Below, in pieces: positions 19,178 through 26,791 of a DNA stretch of 64,000 bases. Within the stretch, counting starts at the first letter, position 1; each line of letters begins with the position of its first letter. The position numbers and the translations under genes are program-made. Origin of the DNA: Flavobacterium panacis (lineage in GTDB: Bacteria > Bacteroidota > Bacteroidia > Flavobacteriales > Flavobacteriaceae); the NCBI RefSeq assembly GCF_024649945.1, contig NZ_JANKMS010000002.1, positions 310,001 through 374,000 on the forward strand, in the 5' to 3' direction. The notes under the pieces are model-generated. The model searched no databases and had not been told where the DNA came from. It worked only from the letters and a program-made list of their open reading frames with translations.

Positions 19178-20794
19178 TTAAACCGCTACTCCAGATTTTA
19201 CACTTTCAAAATTTCCTTTCAAGTGCGCTGCGTTTGCTCTTCCACTTGGATCAAGGTTTTCCTGCCATTTTGGTATCCATTTACGCACTGTTTGCGCTGC
19301 GCTAACCTGCGGGTAGTATTTATGAAAAATTGAACGATACAAGTAAGCTTCTTTTGTTGTTGGAGAATTATATGGAAATTCTGCATTTGCTCCTGCTAGT
19401 TGCTCATCTGTAACCTGCGAAACACAATACTCAATTAATCCGTCAACCCAATTGTATCCTACTCCATCAGAAAATTGTTCTTTCTGACGCCATAAAACTT
19501 CTGACGGCAAATAAGGATTTTCTGGGGTATCGAAGGCTTTTCTTAAGATGTATTTTTCAATTCCATCATAAGTTTTAGGCTGTTTTTCTTCTGTTTTAAT
19601 TCGGATATTAGTATCTAAAAATGTAGTATCTAAAAACGGAAATCTAACTTCTAATCCATGCGCCATTGTTGTTTTGTCTGCACGAAGTAAATCTGCTGTA
19701 AACAACTTCTGAACTCTTTCTATTGTTTCATCTTGAAATTCTTCTGTTGATGGTGCATTTCTAAAATACAAATGACCACCAAAAACTTCATCGGCACCTT
19801 CTCCTGACAAAATAACCTTCACTCCTTGATCCGCAATAGCTTTAGACAACAAATACATTGGCACGCCAGATCTTACCGAAATAATATCATAAGTCTCGAT
19901 ATGATAAATTACTTTTTCTAAAATCTGTAATCCTTCTTCTATAGAAAAATGAATTTCATGATGTTCTGTTCCTAAAAACTCTGCTGCTTTTCTAGCAATT
20001 ATATTATCTGGTGAATCAGCATCTAAGCCAATTGAAAAAGAATGTAATTTCTGTCCGTTTTCTTTTACTATTCGGGAAGCAATAGAAGAGGTCAAAGACG
20101 AATCCAATCCTCCTGAAAGTATTACACCAACTGGAACATTAGCCAATAATCTTTTACTGGTAGCATCAATTAAACTCTGACGAATTACATCAAAATCTAA
20201 TGAGTGATTTGCATTTTTATGATCTTCGTATTCTGGATGATAATATTTTACAAAACCTTTTTTTGCCGTATAATAATGTCCTGGAGGAAAAGTTGAAAAT
20301 GACTTGCATTGATCTGCAATTGATTTCATTTCTGAAGAAAAATAAATTCTTCCTCTTTCATCCAATCCGTAATACAGAGGTTTCACCCCAATCGGATCTC
20401 TTCCTGCAATATAATTATCACCATCGATAATCACGAAAGCAAAATCGCCATCGAGTTTATTACAGAAGTCATAACCAAACTCTTCATACAAATGTACAAT
20501 TACCTCTGAATCTGATTCTGTTCTAAAAGTATGATGTTTTAAAACAGTATCTTTTAATTCTTGATAATTATAAATTTCACCATCATGAACCATCCAAGCT
20601 TTAGAAGTTCCTTGAATTGGCTGTTTACCCGAATTAAGATCAATGATTGATAGACTTTCATGGCAAAGTATACTGCCATTTTCCATAATATGAACATCAC
20701 TTTCATCAGGGCCACGATGTGACATTCTTTCAGAAAGTTCTTTTACAAGCTTGGGGTCTTTTCCTTTACCAATTACGGCTAACAATCCAGACAT
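19178..20794 (-). CDS. Asparagine synthetase B paralogue with degenerate glutaminase domain
   Basis: 538 residues, homologous along its whole length to the neighbouring AsnB. The synthetase half is intact: ATP pyrophosphatase loop VILSGGLDSSLTSSIA (about 230), LSGEGADEVFGGHLYF, and WRQKEQFSDGVGYNWVD. The N-terminal glutaminase half has lost key residues. It starts MSG instead of MCG, so the Cys nucleophile is Ser. HER (the Arg that binds the glutamine carboxylate) is HES. NGEIYN (the oxyanion Asn) is DGEIYN. The Asp in TESDSEV remains. By family knowledge it should not hydrolyse glutamine; it could use free ammonia or act with the neighbour. The glutaminase loss is seen; the role is inferred. 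Confidence 0.85.
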   Translation of the reverse strand: MSGLLAVIGKGKDPKLVKELSERMSHRGPDESDVHIMENGSILCHESLSIIDLNSGKQPIQGTSKAWMVHDGEIYNYQELKDTVLKHHTFRTESDSEVIVHLYEEFGYDFCNKLDGDFAFVIIDGDNYIAGRDPIGVKPLYYGLDERGRIYFSSEMKSIADQCKSFSTFPPGHYYTAKKGFVKYYHPEYEDHKNANHSLDFDVIRQSLIDATSKRLLANVPVGVILSGGLDSSLTSSIASRIVKENGQKLHSFSIGLDADSPDNIIARKAAEFLGTEHHEIHFSIEEGLQILEKVIYHIETYDIISVRSGVPMYLLSKAIADQGVKVILSGEGADEVFGGHLYFRNAPSTEEFQDETIERVQKLFTADLLRADKTTMAHGLEVRFPFLDTTFLDTNIRIKTEEKQPKTYDGIEKYILRKAFDTPENPYLPSEVLWRQKEQFSDGVGYNWVDGLIEYCVSQVTDEQLAGANAEFPYNSPTTKEAYLYRSIFHKYYPQVSAAQTVRKWIPKWQENLDPSGRANAAHLKGNFESVKSGVAV

Positions 20795-21108
20795 ACTATT
20801 CTATTTATTATTTTGTTGTAGTGTACAAAACTTAAAATTAAGTCGTACATTAAAAAATCATTAAAAATTTTCACTAAAAGCAAAACTAAATATTATTTTT
20901 TGCTTTCCTATATTTTCTTAAATTAAAATCTTAGGTATTCAATTCTATTTGGAGAATGCCAAATATAAAAAAAGTAAACTTACTAATTACCAAATGAAAA
21001 TTATAAAGTACTGAAAAATAGAATTTAACAATTTTAGACAAGAAAGACGTCCTTAAAAAGAACGTCTTTCGGCAATATATATACTAATTCTAAAAATTAA
21101 ACTCGTAT
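20795..21108. other. 314-bp gap between the two asparagine synthetase genes
   Basis: AT-rich. Its left end is the terminator hairpin after AsnB. Nearer the paralogue there is only an imperfect -7-like sequence (AAGTTTTG, minus strand, about 35 bp before the start). Nothing coding is visible. Confidence 0.5.
21042..21070 (-). terminator. Terminator-like hairpin after asnB
   Basis: Nine-bp arms GAAAGACGT and ACGTCTTTC with three further inner pairs. It is followed on the minus strand by TTGTCTAAAATTG, so the T-run is poor. Confidence 0.55.
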
Positions 21109-22785
21109 TTAGGCTTTTACATAAGCATCATCGTGAACACTTGCTACAGCTCTTCCAGATGGATCGTTCATGTTTTTGAAAGCTTCATCCCACTCCAAAG
21201 CAATTTTTGTACTACAAGCCACACTTGCTTCCTGAGGCACACATAATGCTGCTGCGTCACTTGGAAAATGTTCCGTAAAAATAGAACGATAGTAATATTC
21301 TTCTTTTGAAGTTGGTGTCTGTAATGGGAATTTGAATCTAGCGTTTGCTAACTGCTCATCCGAAACTTCTCTGGCTACCACTTCTTTCAAAGTATCAATC
21401 CAGCTGTATCCTACTCCATCAGAAAATTGCTCTTTTTGTCTCCAAGCTACACTTTCTGGAAGCATGTCTTCAAAAGCTTTACGAACAACCCATTTTTCCA
21501 TCGGATGTTCTTTATTGATCATTTTATCTTGTGGGTTGATACGCATCGCAACATCCATAAATTCTTTATCCAAGAATGGCACTCGTCCTTCAATTCCCCA
21601 CGCTGCTAAACTTTTGTTTGCACGTAAACAGTCGTACATATGAAGTTTACCTAATTTACGAACGTTTTCTTCGTGGAATTCTTTTGCGTTTGGCGCTTTG
21701 TGGAAATATAAATATCCTCCAAACAACTCATCTGCTCCTTCTCCTGAAAGAACCATTTTGATTCCCATTGACTTAATAACTCTTGCCATTAACCACATTG
21801 GAGTTGAAGCTCTAACTGTAGTTACATCATAAGTTTCTAAGTTATAAATTACATCACGAACGGCATCTAAACCTTCTTGAATGGTAAATTTAATTTCGTG
21901 GTGAATAGTCCCAATATGATCTGCTACTTTTCTTGCTGCAGCTAAGTCTGGAGAACCTTCCAATCCAACTGAGAAAGAGTGCAATTGTGGATACCAAGCA
22001 TCTGTAGTATCATCAGATTCGATTCTTTTTTGAGCGAATTTTTTAGCTACTGCTGAAGTAATAGAAGAATCTAAACCTCCAGAAAGTAAAACTCCGTAAG
22101 GAACGTCACTCATTAATTGTCTGTGAACTGCTGCCTCAAGCGCTTTTCTGATTTCTGGAATACTTGTTTCGTTGTCTTTTACTGCATCGTACTCTGTCCA
22201 GTCTCTTTTGTACCATTGTACAAATTCTCCATCTTTACTTGACAAGTAGTGTCCTGGAGGGAATAATTCGATTTTTGTACAATATCCTTCAAGAGCTTTT
22301 AATTCAGAAGCTACGTAGAAAGTTCCGTGTTGATCCCATCCAATGTATAATGGAATAATTCCCATATGATCACGAGCAACGAAGTATTCATCTTTATCAA
22401 CATCATAAATTGCAAAACCGAAGATTCCGTTTAATTCATCAACGAAGTTTACCCCTTTTTCTCTGTATAAAGCTAAAATAACTTCGCAGTCACTTTCTGT
22501 TTGAAAGTTATATTTTCCTTCGAATTGTTTACGCAAATCTCTGTGATTGTAAATTTCACCATTTGCAGCCAAAACCAATTTTTTATCCTCTGTAAATAAA
22601 GGTTGTTTTCCTGAAGCTGGATCTACAATTGCCAAACGCTCGTGAGAAAGAATTGCTTTATCATTGCTGTAAATTCCGCTCCAGTCTGGTCCACGGTGAC
22701 GAATGATTTTTGACATTTCTAATACTTGAGGTCTTAACGCTTCGGCTTTTTGTTTAAGATCAAAGGCACATACAATTCCACACAT
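21109..22785 (-). CDS. asnB: Asparagine synthetase B, glutamine-hydrolysing
   Basis: 558 residues, close to E. coli AsnB in length and motif spacing. It makes asparagine from aspartate, glutamine and ATP. The glutaminase domain has the nucleophile Cys2 (MCGIVCAFD), RHRGPDWSG, HERLAIVD, NGEIYNHRD and TESDCEVILAL. The synthetase domain has GVLLSGGLDSSITSA (about 240), VRASTPMWL, LSGEGADELFGGYLYFHKAPNAKE trimmed here to its core SGEGAD, and WRQKEQFSDGVGYSWID. All catalytic positions checked are present. It lies upstream of a paralogue whose glutaminase domain is degenerate. A one-mismatch -7-like element (CATCTTTG) lies about 35 bp before the ATG. Confidence 0.96.
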   Translation of the reverse strand: MCGIVCAFDLKQKAEALRPQVLEMSKIIRHRGPDWSGIYSNDKAILSHERLAIVDPASGKQPLFTEDKKLVLAANGEIYNHRDLRKQFEGKYNFQTESDCEVILALYREKGVNFVDELNGIFGFAIYDVDKDEYFVARDHMGIIPLYIGWDQHGTFYVASELKALEGYCTKIELFPPGHYLSSKDGEFVQWYKRDWTEYDAVKDNETSIPEIRKALEAAVHRQLMSDVPYGVLLSGGLDSSITSAVAKKFAQKRIESDDTTDAWYPQLHSFSVGLEGSPDLAAARKVADHIGTIHHEIKFTIQEGLDAVRDVIYNLETYDVTTVRASTPMWLMARVIKSMGIKMVLSGEGADELFGGYLYFHKAPNAKEFHEENVRKLGKLHMYDCLRANKSLAAWGIEGRVPFLDKEFMDVAMRINPQDKMINKEHPMEKWVVRKAFEDMLPESVAWRQKEQFSDGVGYSWIDTLKEVVAREVSDEQLANARFKFPLQTPTSKEEYYYRSIFTEHFPSDAAALCVPQEASVACSTKIALEWDEAFKNMNDPSGRAVASVHDDAYVKA

Positions 22786-23119
22786 AATATCCTATATTTT
22801 ATTTTTTAAATTTTAATTTGATAAGGCAAAGATGAAGTATTAGTTACAATTGAAAAACACATTCACCAATATCAATTACAAATATCAATCAAAATAATCA
22901 TTTTATATACAAAATGTAAAATTTTCATATTAAAAAAAGCTCTAAACTTGAAATTTTTAATTTAGGAACTAAAATTGGTTTAAATTTTAAAGTTTTGTTC
23001 TATTTCTTGAATTAAATTTTGAGTTATTTCAGAATAAGTAAAAGATTCGTAAAGAGAAGATGGAAAGTTGTTCTATAATTGTGTTTTATATAATAGTTAA
23101 GGGATTACACGTATAGTTT

Positions 23120-23215
23120 GTTATTCTGAGGAATGAAGAATCACACTATAAACTCCGCAAAGAAATCACCAATCTTTGCCAACCACTAGTGTGATCCTTC
23201 CTTCGTCAGGATGAC
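23120..23215. repeat. Interspersed-type inverted repeat element with 27-nt arms
   Basis: The left arm runs from GTTATTCTGAGGAATG to TCACAC; the right arm from GTGTGATCC to TCAGGATGAC. The arms pair at 22 of 27 positions. Inside is a second short pair, GCAAAGA (23157-23163) and TCTTTGC (23173-23179). From memory, sequences of the type TTCGTCAGGATGAC recur between genes in many Bacteroidota; copy number was not tested. Confidence 0.6.
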
Positions 23216-23243
23216 AAGATTGTGTAAAGCTATTTACATTGAG

Positions 23244-23276
23244 AACTTTGTCAAAGTTTAAAACTTTGACAAAGTT
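23244..23276. repeat. Pair of 15-bp palindromes
   Basis: AACTTTGTCAAAGTT and AACTTTGACAAAGTT, each a perfect odd palindrome, separated by three bases. Together they form one 33-bp inverted repeat with 16-bp arms. It lies 34-66 bp beyond the stop of the GreA/B-like gene. No T-run follows. Confidence 0.6.
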
Positions 23277-23309
23277 GATAATTTGAAAAAGTTTGAAGTA
23301 ACAAAAAAC

Positions 23310-23759
23310 CTACTCTATACTTTCAATAGTATAATGCGTTTTATTAATCTCAAATTTAAACCCAGCTTTATTCCCCATTAAATGATTTCCTAAAGGAGAT
23401 TGTGGAGAAAGTGCGATGACATTAATTCCGTCAATGGCAATTTTTGGAAGCGCAACACTTACATACAAATAAATTCCGTTTGCTTTTACCAAGCTTCCTA
23501 AAACAATGTTTTCAGTAGTTTTAATCGGATCAATTTTATCTAAAATCCCTTTTTGCTCTATTGCTTCTTTAAGTTTATTCGTCAGTTTTTCCTGCTCAAT
23601 ATGCATCATTGATAAAGCCGTTTCGTGTTTATCGCCGGCAGAACCTTTTGCGTCGTTTTTGGAATCTTCGGTCAAGTTTGAAATCATGTCTCTAAAAACA
23701 TCCATTCTATCTTGAACCATTTGGGAATAATGGGAATATATTTTTTCTTTGAAAGTCAT
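23310..23759 (-). CDS. GreA/GreB-like protein (C-terminal FKBP-like domain)
   Basis: 149 residues. The first about 75 are helical and charged, with the conserved stretch SAGDKHETALSMMHIEQEKL. The second half (SLVKANGIYLYVSVALPKI, then ALSPQSPLGNHLMGNKAG) resembles the GreA/GreB C-terminal domain, including the SPLG turn that in Gre factors contacts RNA polymerase. Similar Bacteroidota proteins are often mislabelled 3-oxoacyl-ACP synthase. The coiled-coil tip acids of true GreA are not clear, so transcript cleavage is not assured. The leader is an 8-bp-periodic array ending three bases before the ATG. Confidence 0.65.
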   Translation of the reverse strand: MTFKEKIYSHYSQMVQDRMDVFRDMISNLTEDSKNDAKGSAGDKHETALSMMHIEQEKLTNKLKEAIEQKGILDKIDPIKTTENIVLGSLVKANGIYLYVSVALPKIAIDGINVIALSPQSPLGNHLMGNKAGFKFEINKTHYTIESIE

Positions 23760-23762
23760 TTC

Positions 23763-23802
23763 TTTTGAGGTACTGAGGTTCTAAGGTACAAAGATGCAAA
23801 GG
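23763..23802 (-). repeat. 8-bp-periodic leader array upstream of the GreA/B-like gene
   Basis: Read on the minus strand: CTTTGCAT, CTTTGTAC, CTTAGAAC, CTCAGTAC, CTCAAAAG, then AA and the ATG. Five units of exactly 8 bp with fixed first bases and variable last three. Confidence 0.7.
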
Positions 23803-23823
23803 TTTTTTCTTTATTAAAAAAAA

Positions 23824-23873
23824 CAGCCACGAATTCACGAATCTACTCCAAAAAATTCATGAGTTCATGGCTG
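23824..23873 (-). terminator. Terminator-like hairpin built on a GCCACGAATT word, after the beta-barrel gene's neighbour region
   Basis: Nineteen-nt arms (CAGCCACGAATTCACGAAT and ATTCATGAGTTCATGGCTG); on the minus strand RNA two positions are G-U and one is mismatched. On the minus strand a T-run follows. It lies between the GreA/B-like start and the beta-barrel stop, so it would end transcripts coming from neither gene cleanly; on the plus strand an A-run follows instead. The word GCCACGAATT recurs at 47602. Confidence 0.45.
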
Positions 23874-23937
23874 AAAAAAAAAGGCACTTTATTCTTTTAC
23901 AAAACTTTTGTGCCCTAGTCTCTTTGTTGCAAAAAGC

Positions 23938-25689
23938 CTAAAAATCAAATTTATAATTTGCGCCTCCTAAAATCTGAAATCCTTGAACTGGATAATTCAG
24001 CCATTTTTGATAAGCTTGATTTCCGATATTATTTGCTTTTAAGAAAAACGTCAAACGTTCGCTAAATTTATATCCTAAATGTGCATTGGCATCAAAATAA
24101 CTTTTTAATGTAATTGGAGCTGCATTGGTTGTGATTGCCGAATTTACCTGCATATCTTTTCTCTCTCCTACATAAAACACATTAACTCCTGCATACCACT
24201 GCTTAGTAATATTAACGTCTAAAGTTGAACTTAATTTCATTGTTGGCAAATTCCATGCTTCAACTACATTATCTGTGTTGTAACTATTGAAGGTTCCATT
24301 GATTCCGAAAGTTACATTTTGAGAGAAATCAGCTTTTAATTCTGCATAAAAACGCAATGTTCTAATATCTTCATAAACCACTCCAAAAGAGTTTCCAAAA
24401 GCATAATCTTCATTGGTAATAACTTCTGTATAATCATTTGCTTTAAACAGCGCTTTATTCTTTTCATTCAAATAAGAACCTGTTAAATTATAATTGACAT
24501 TGTTTGCCAATTTCCCTTTTAAACCAGCAAAAACGTTATACTGAGTACTTGATGGACGCATGTTTAAGGTCGGAGACAAAAACGGATTTTCAGTTACAAA
24601 ATCTGCATAAGAATTTTGTTTTAAACCTCCATTTACTCCCGTATAAAAAATCATTAAATCACCAACCAATTTATAAGATGCATTTACTTTTGGGTAAAAA
24701 TAGAATTTGTTACCGCTATTTTCAGAATCCGCACTATAAAAAACTCCAGCTCCTAATTCTAGAGTCCAGTCATTTTCATTGATTACAAAACTTGGCTCAA
24801 TTCCAACATTTGTAAAACTATAATTTAAACGTTCTGTATTATCCTTCAAATAATTATTTTTAAAAGAACCACTTACATGATCTACAATCACATTTGTTTT
24901 TATAGCCTGATCCATTACATCAACAGTAAAAGTCGGTTTTACAAAAAATCTATTTTCTGATGAAGAATAACTATCCGAAAAATGAGTGAATTTTGTCGAA
25001 AGATTACTAAAAATACTTTCTGTAAATTCAGCATTTCCGCCTAACCAAATCGTATTATAAGAGTGATCTGGACTAATACTGTTTAGCAAATCTAAACGTT
25101 GAGATGGAATTGTTGAACCAAAATCTGAAGGAAGTCCGTACCAATTGTAAATTTGATTTTGATAACCTAAATCTACATTCCAAGAATTATCTCTGTTGTT
25201 CTGACCGTAACCTACATTGATTGCTGTATCATAAAATTCATCATTTAGCTCTACATCTTTAATACCGCCTTGTGAAGAATGATGGCGAAACATTCCTGCT
25301 ACATAATCATTGTTTCCTAAATCCTGATTTACGAATAATTCTGCATTTAAGGTACTGTAATTTCCAACACCCAAAGTCGCATAATTATTGAACAATTTTT
25401 CTTTTTTAGCTTTTTCAACTCCTTCAGCTTTTCCCTTAGAAGGCGTAAAAGTCGAAGCTACAGGAACAGACAAAATGCTGTATTTAATAACTTCTTTCGG
25501 TTGATTGCCACTATCATCAAGCGAAGGATTTTCTTTTACTTTAAAAGCATCTGAAATAGTAGGCGAATAAGGTTTCACCACGTTTACAGTTTCTGTTCCG
25601 ATACTTTCATTTTTCTTTTGCGCAATCGAAAACTGAGCTGTAAATAACACTAACAATATAATTATTTTATGTCGGCAGTTTAATTTCAT
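23938..25689 (-). CDS. Outer-membrane beta-barrel protein (TonB-receptor-like barrel without plug)
   Basis: 583 residues from the ATG of MKLNCRHKIIILL; a longer reading adds 14 residues before the signal peptide and is unlikely. The signal peptide ends FSIAQ. An N-terminal segment of about 70 residues (TETVNVVKPYSPTISDAFKV, then Lys/Glu-rich EGVEKAKKEKLF) precedes a long series of amphipathic strands ending in GGANYKFDF, a typical barrel C-terminus with terminal Phe. No TonB box or plug domain is seen, although such proteins are annotated as TonB-dependent receptors because the barrel end matches. It lies downstream of a large TPR protein with PhzF between. I do not know its cargo. Confidence 0.75.
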   Translation of the reverse strand: MKLNCRHKIIILLVLFTAQFSIAQKKNESIGTETVNVVKPYSPTISDAFKVKENPSLDDSGNQPKEVIKYSILSVPVASTFTPSKGKAEGVEKAKKEKLFNNYATLGVGNYSTLNAELFVNQDLGNNDYVAGMFRHHSSQGGIKDVELNDEFYDTAINVGYGQNNRDNSWNVDLGYQNQIYNWYGLPSDFGSTIPSQRLDLLNSISPDHSYNTIWLGGNAEFTESIFSNLSTKFTHFSDSYSSSENRFFVKPTFTVDVMDQAIKTNVIVDHVSGSFKNNYLKDNTERLNYSFTNVGIEPSFVINENDWTLELGAGVFYSADSENSGNKFYFYPKVNASYKLVGDLMIFYTGVNGGLKQNSYADFVTENPFLSPTLNMRPSSTQYNVFAGLKGKLANNVNYNLTGSYLNEKNKALFKANDYTEVITNEDYAFGNSFGVVYEDIRTLRFYAELKADFSQNVTFGINGTFNSYNTDNVVEAWNLPTMKLSSTLDVNITKQWYAGVNVFYVGERKDMQVNSAITTNAAPITLKSYFDANAHLGYKFSERLTFFLKANNIGNQAYQKWLNYPVQGFQILGGANYKFDF

Positions 25690-25840
25690 ATTTCTTCTAT
25701 TTGAGAGTATAGAGAAAAGATCATAGAACATAGACTTTTGCTATATCTCAATTCTTTTACTCAAACTCTTTGTTCTATTCTCTATATTCTATTTTCTTTT
25801 TTTCTTCTTCTTAAATCTAAAATCTATATTCTAAAATCAA

Positions 25841-26704
25841 TTACGCTTCCCACTCGCCTTTGGCAACAAATTGAGCTTTTCCGCCTATATTGATATCAAA
25901 CTGATCATCTGTCAACTTTCCTTTGAAATAAATTTCAGATGGACGATTGATATAATCTCCCTGATGATTTGTCAATTCCAGTTCAGGTTTATGATATTTC
26001 AACAAAAAGGCTTGCAAACAAGTACTTGCACTTCCGGTCGCAGCATCTTCTACCAGTTGATTGTGTTCGATGCATAACATTCGGCTAAACAACTTAGAAC
26101 CTTCTAAGTAATAAAAATACAAACCACGATGACTCGTTTTACAATGCTGTTTTAACCATTCATCTGTTTTATCTTTATTTAAAACCAAATTCTCTAAAGC
26201 TCTTTTACTACTTAATCCAACCATTACAAAAGCACTTCCTGTTGTTACTTCCTGAATTGGAAACTGATTTTCGAAATCACTTACTTGCAGATTACTGAAA
26301 AATGTAAAATCTATCTTAGAAAAAGTATCCCAAAATTTGGGTTGTGCTGCTTTTAACCAAATCTGATCTTCAGTTTTATTAATTGCAATTGGTCCAATTG
26401 GAACCTCTAATTTTATTTCGCTCGGCGAATCATCAAAGATCTTATTCATCAAAACCCATGAAGTTCCAATGATTGGATGTCCTGCAAACTGCATTTCCTG
26501 AGATGGAGTAAAAATTCTAATCTCCGCTTTATTCTTTTCTTTATCCAGTTTGGTAACAAATGTGCTTTCGGCAAAATTAATTTCTCTGGCAATCTGCTGC
26601 ATTTCGTCTGAACTTAAATTTTCTGCATCCATAAAAACTGCCAATTGATTTCCAGCATATTTCTTATCTGCAAAAACGTCAATTATATAAAAAGGTAAAC
26701 TCAT
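25841..26704 (-). CDS. PhzF family isomerase/epimerase
   Basis: 287 residues from the ATG of MSLPFYIIDVFADKKYAGN; the longer reading starts at TTG in a Lys-rich run and is unlikely. It has the family blocks in order: NQLAVFMDA, the catalytic Glu in INFAESTFVT (about 46), FAGHPIIGTSWVL, EDAATGSASTCLQAFL and INRPSEIYF. PhzF-fold enzymes form two-lobed pockets and catalyse isomerisations; PhzF itself acts on dihydro-hydroxyanthranilate. No phenazine genes are near, so the substrate is unknown. It sits between the TPR and beta-barrel genes in one minus-strand series. Confidence 0.9.
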   Translation of the reverse strand: MSLPFYIIDVFADKKYAGNQLAVFMDAENLSSDEMQQIAREINFAESTFVTKLDKEKNKAEIRIFTPSQEMQFAGHPIIGTSWVLMNKIFDDSPSEIKLEVPIGPIAINKTEDQIWLKAAQPKFWDTFSKIDFTFFSNLQVSDFENQFPIQEVTTGSAFVMVGLSSKRALENLVLNKDKTDEWLKQHCKTSHRGLYFYYLEGSKLFSRMLCIEHNQLVEDAATGSASTCLQAFLLKYHKPELELTNHQGDYINRPSEIYFKGKLTDDQFDINIGGKAQFVAKGEWEA

Positions 26705-26791
26705 TTCTTTCTTTTTCTTTTTAGAGGCAAGAAGCAAAAGAAAAGACTTTCTAAGAAATCTTACTTCTCGCTTCTTTCATCTACTTTGTCT

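Larger units (their letters stand above)
22786..23309. other. 524-bp gene-free region with nested inverted repeats
   Basis: The part next to asnB holds its promoter region and AT-rich sequence without visible structure. The part nearer the GreA/B-like gene holds a 27-nt-arm inverted repeat element and a double palindrome, annotated separately. No convincing reading frame. Confidence 0.6.
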
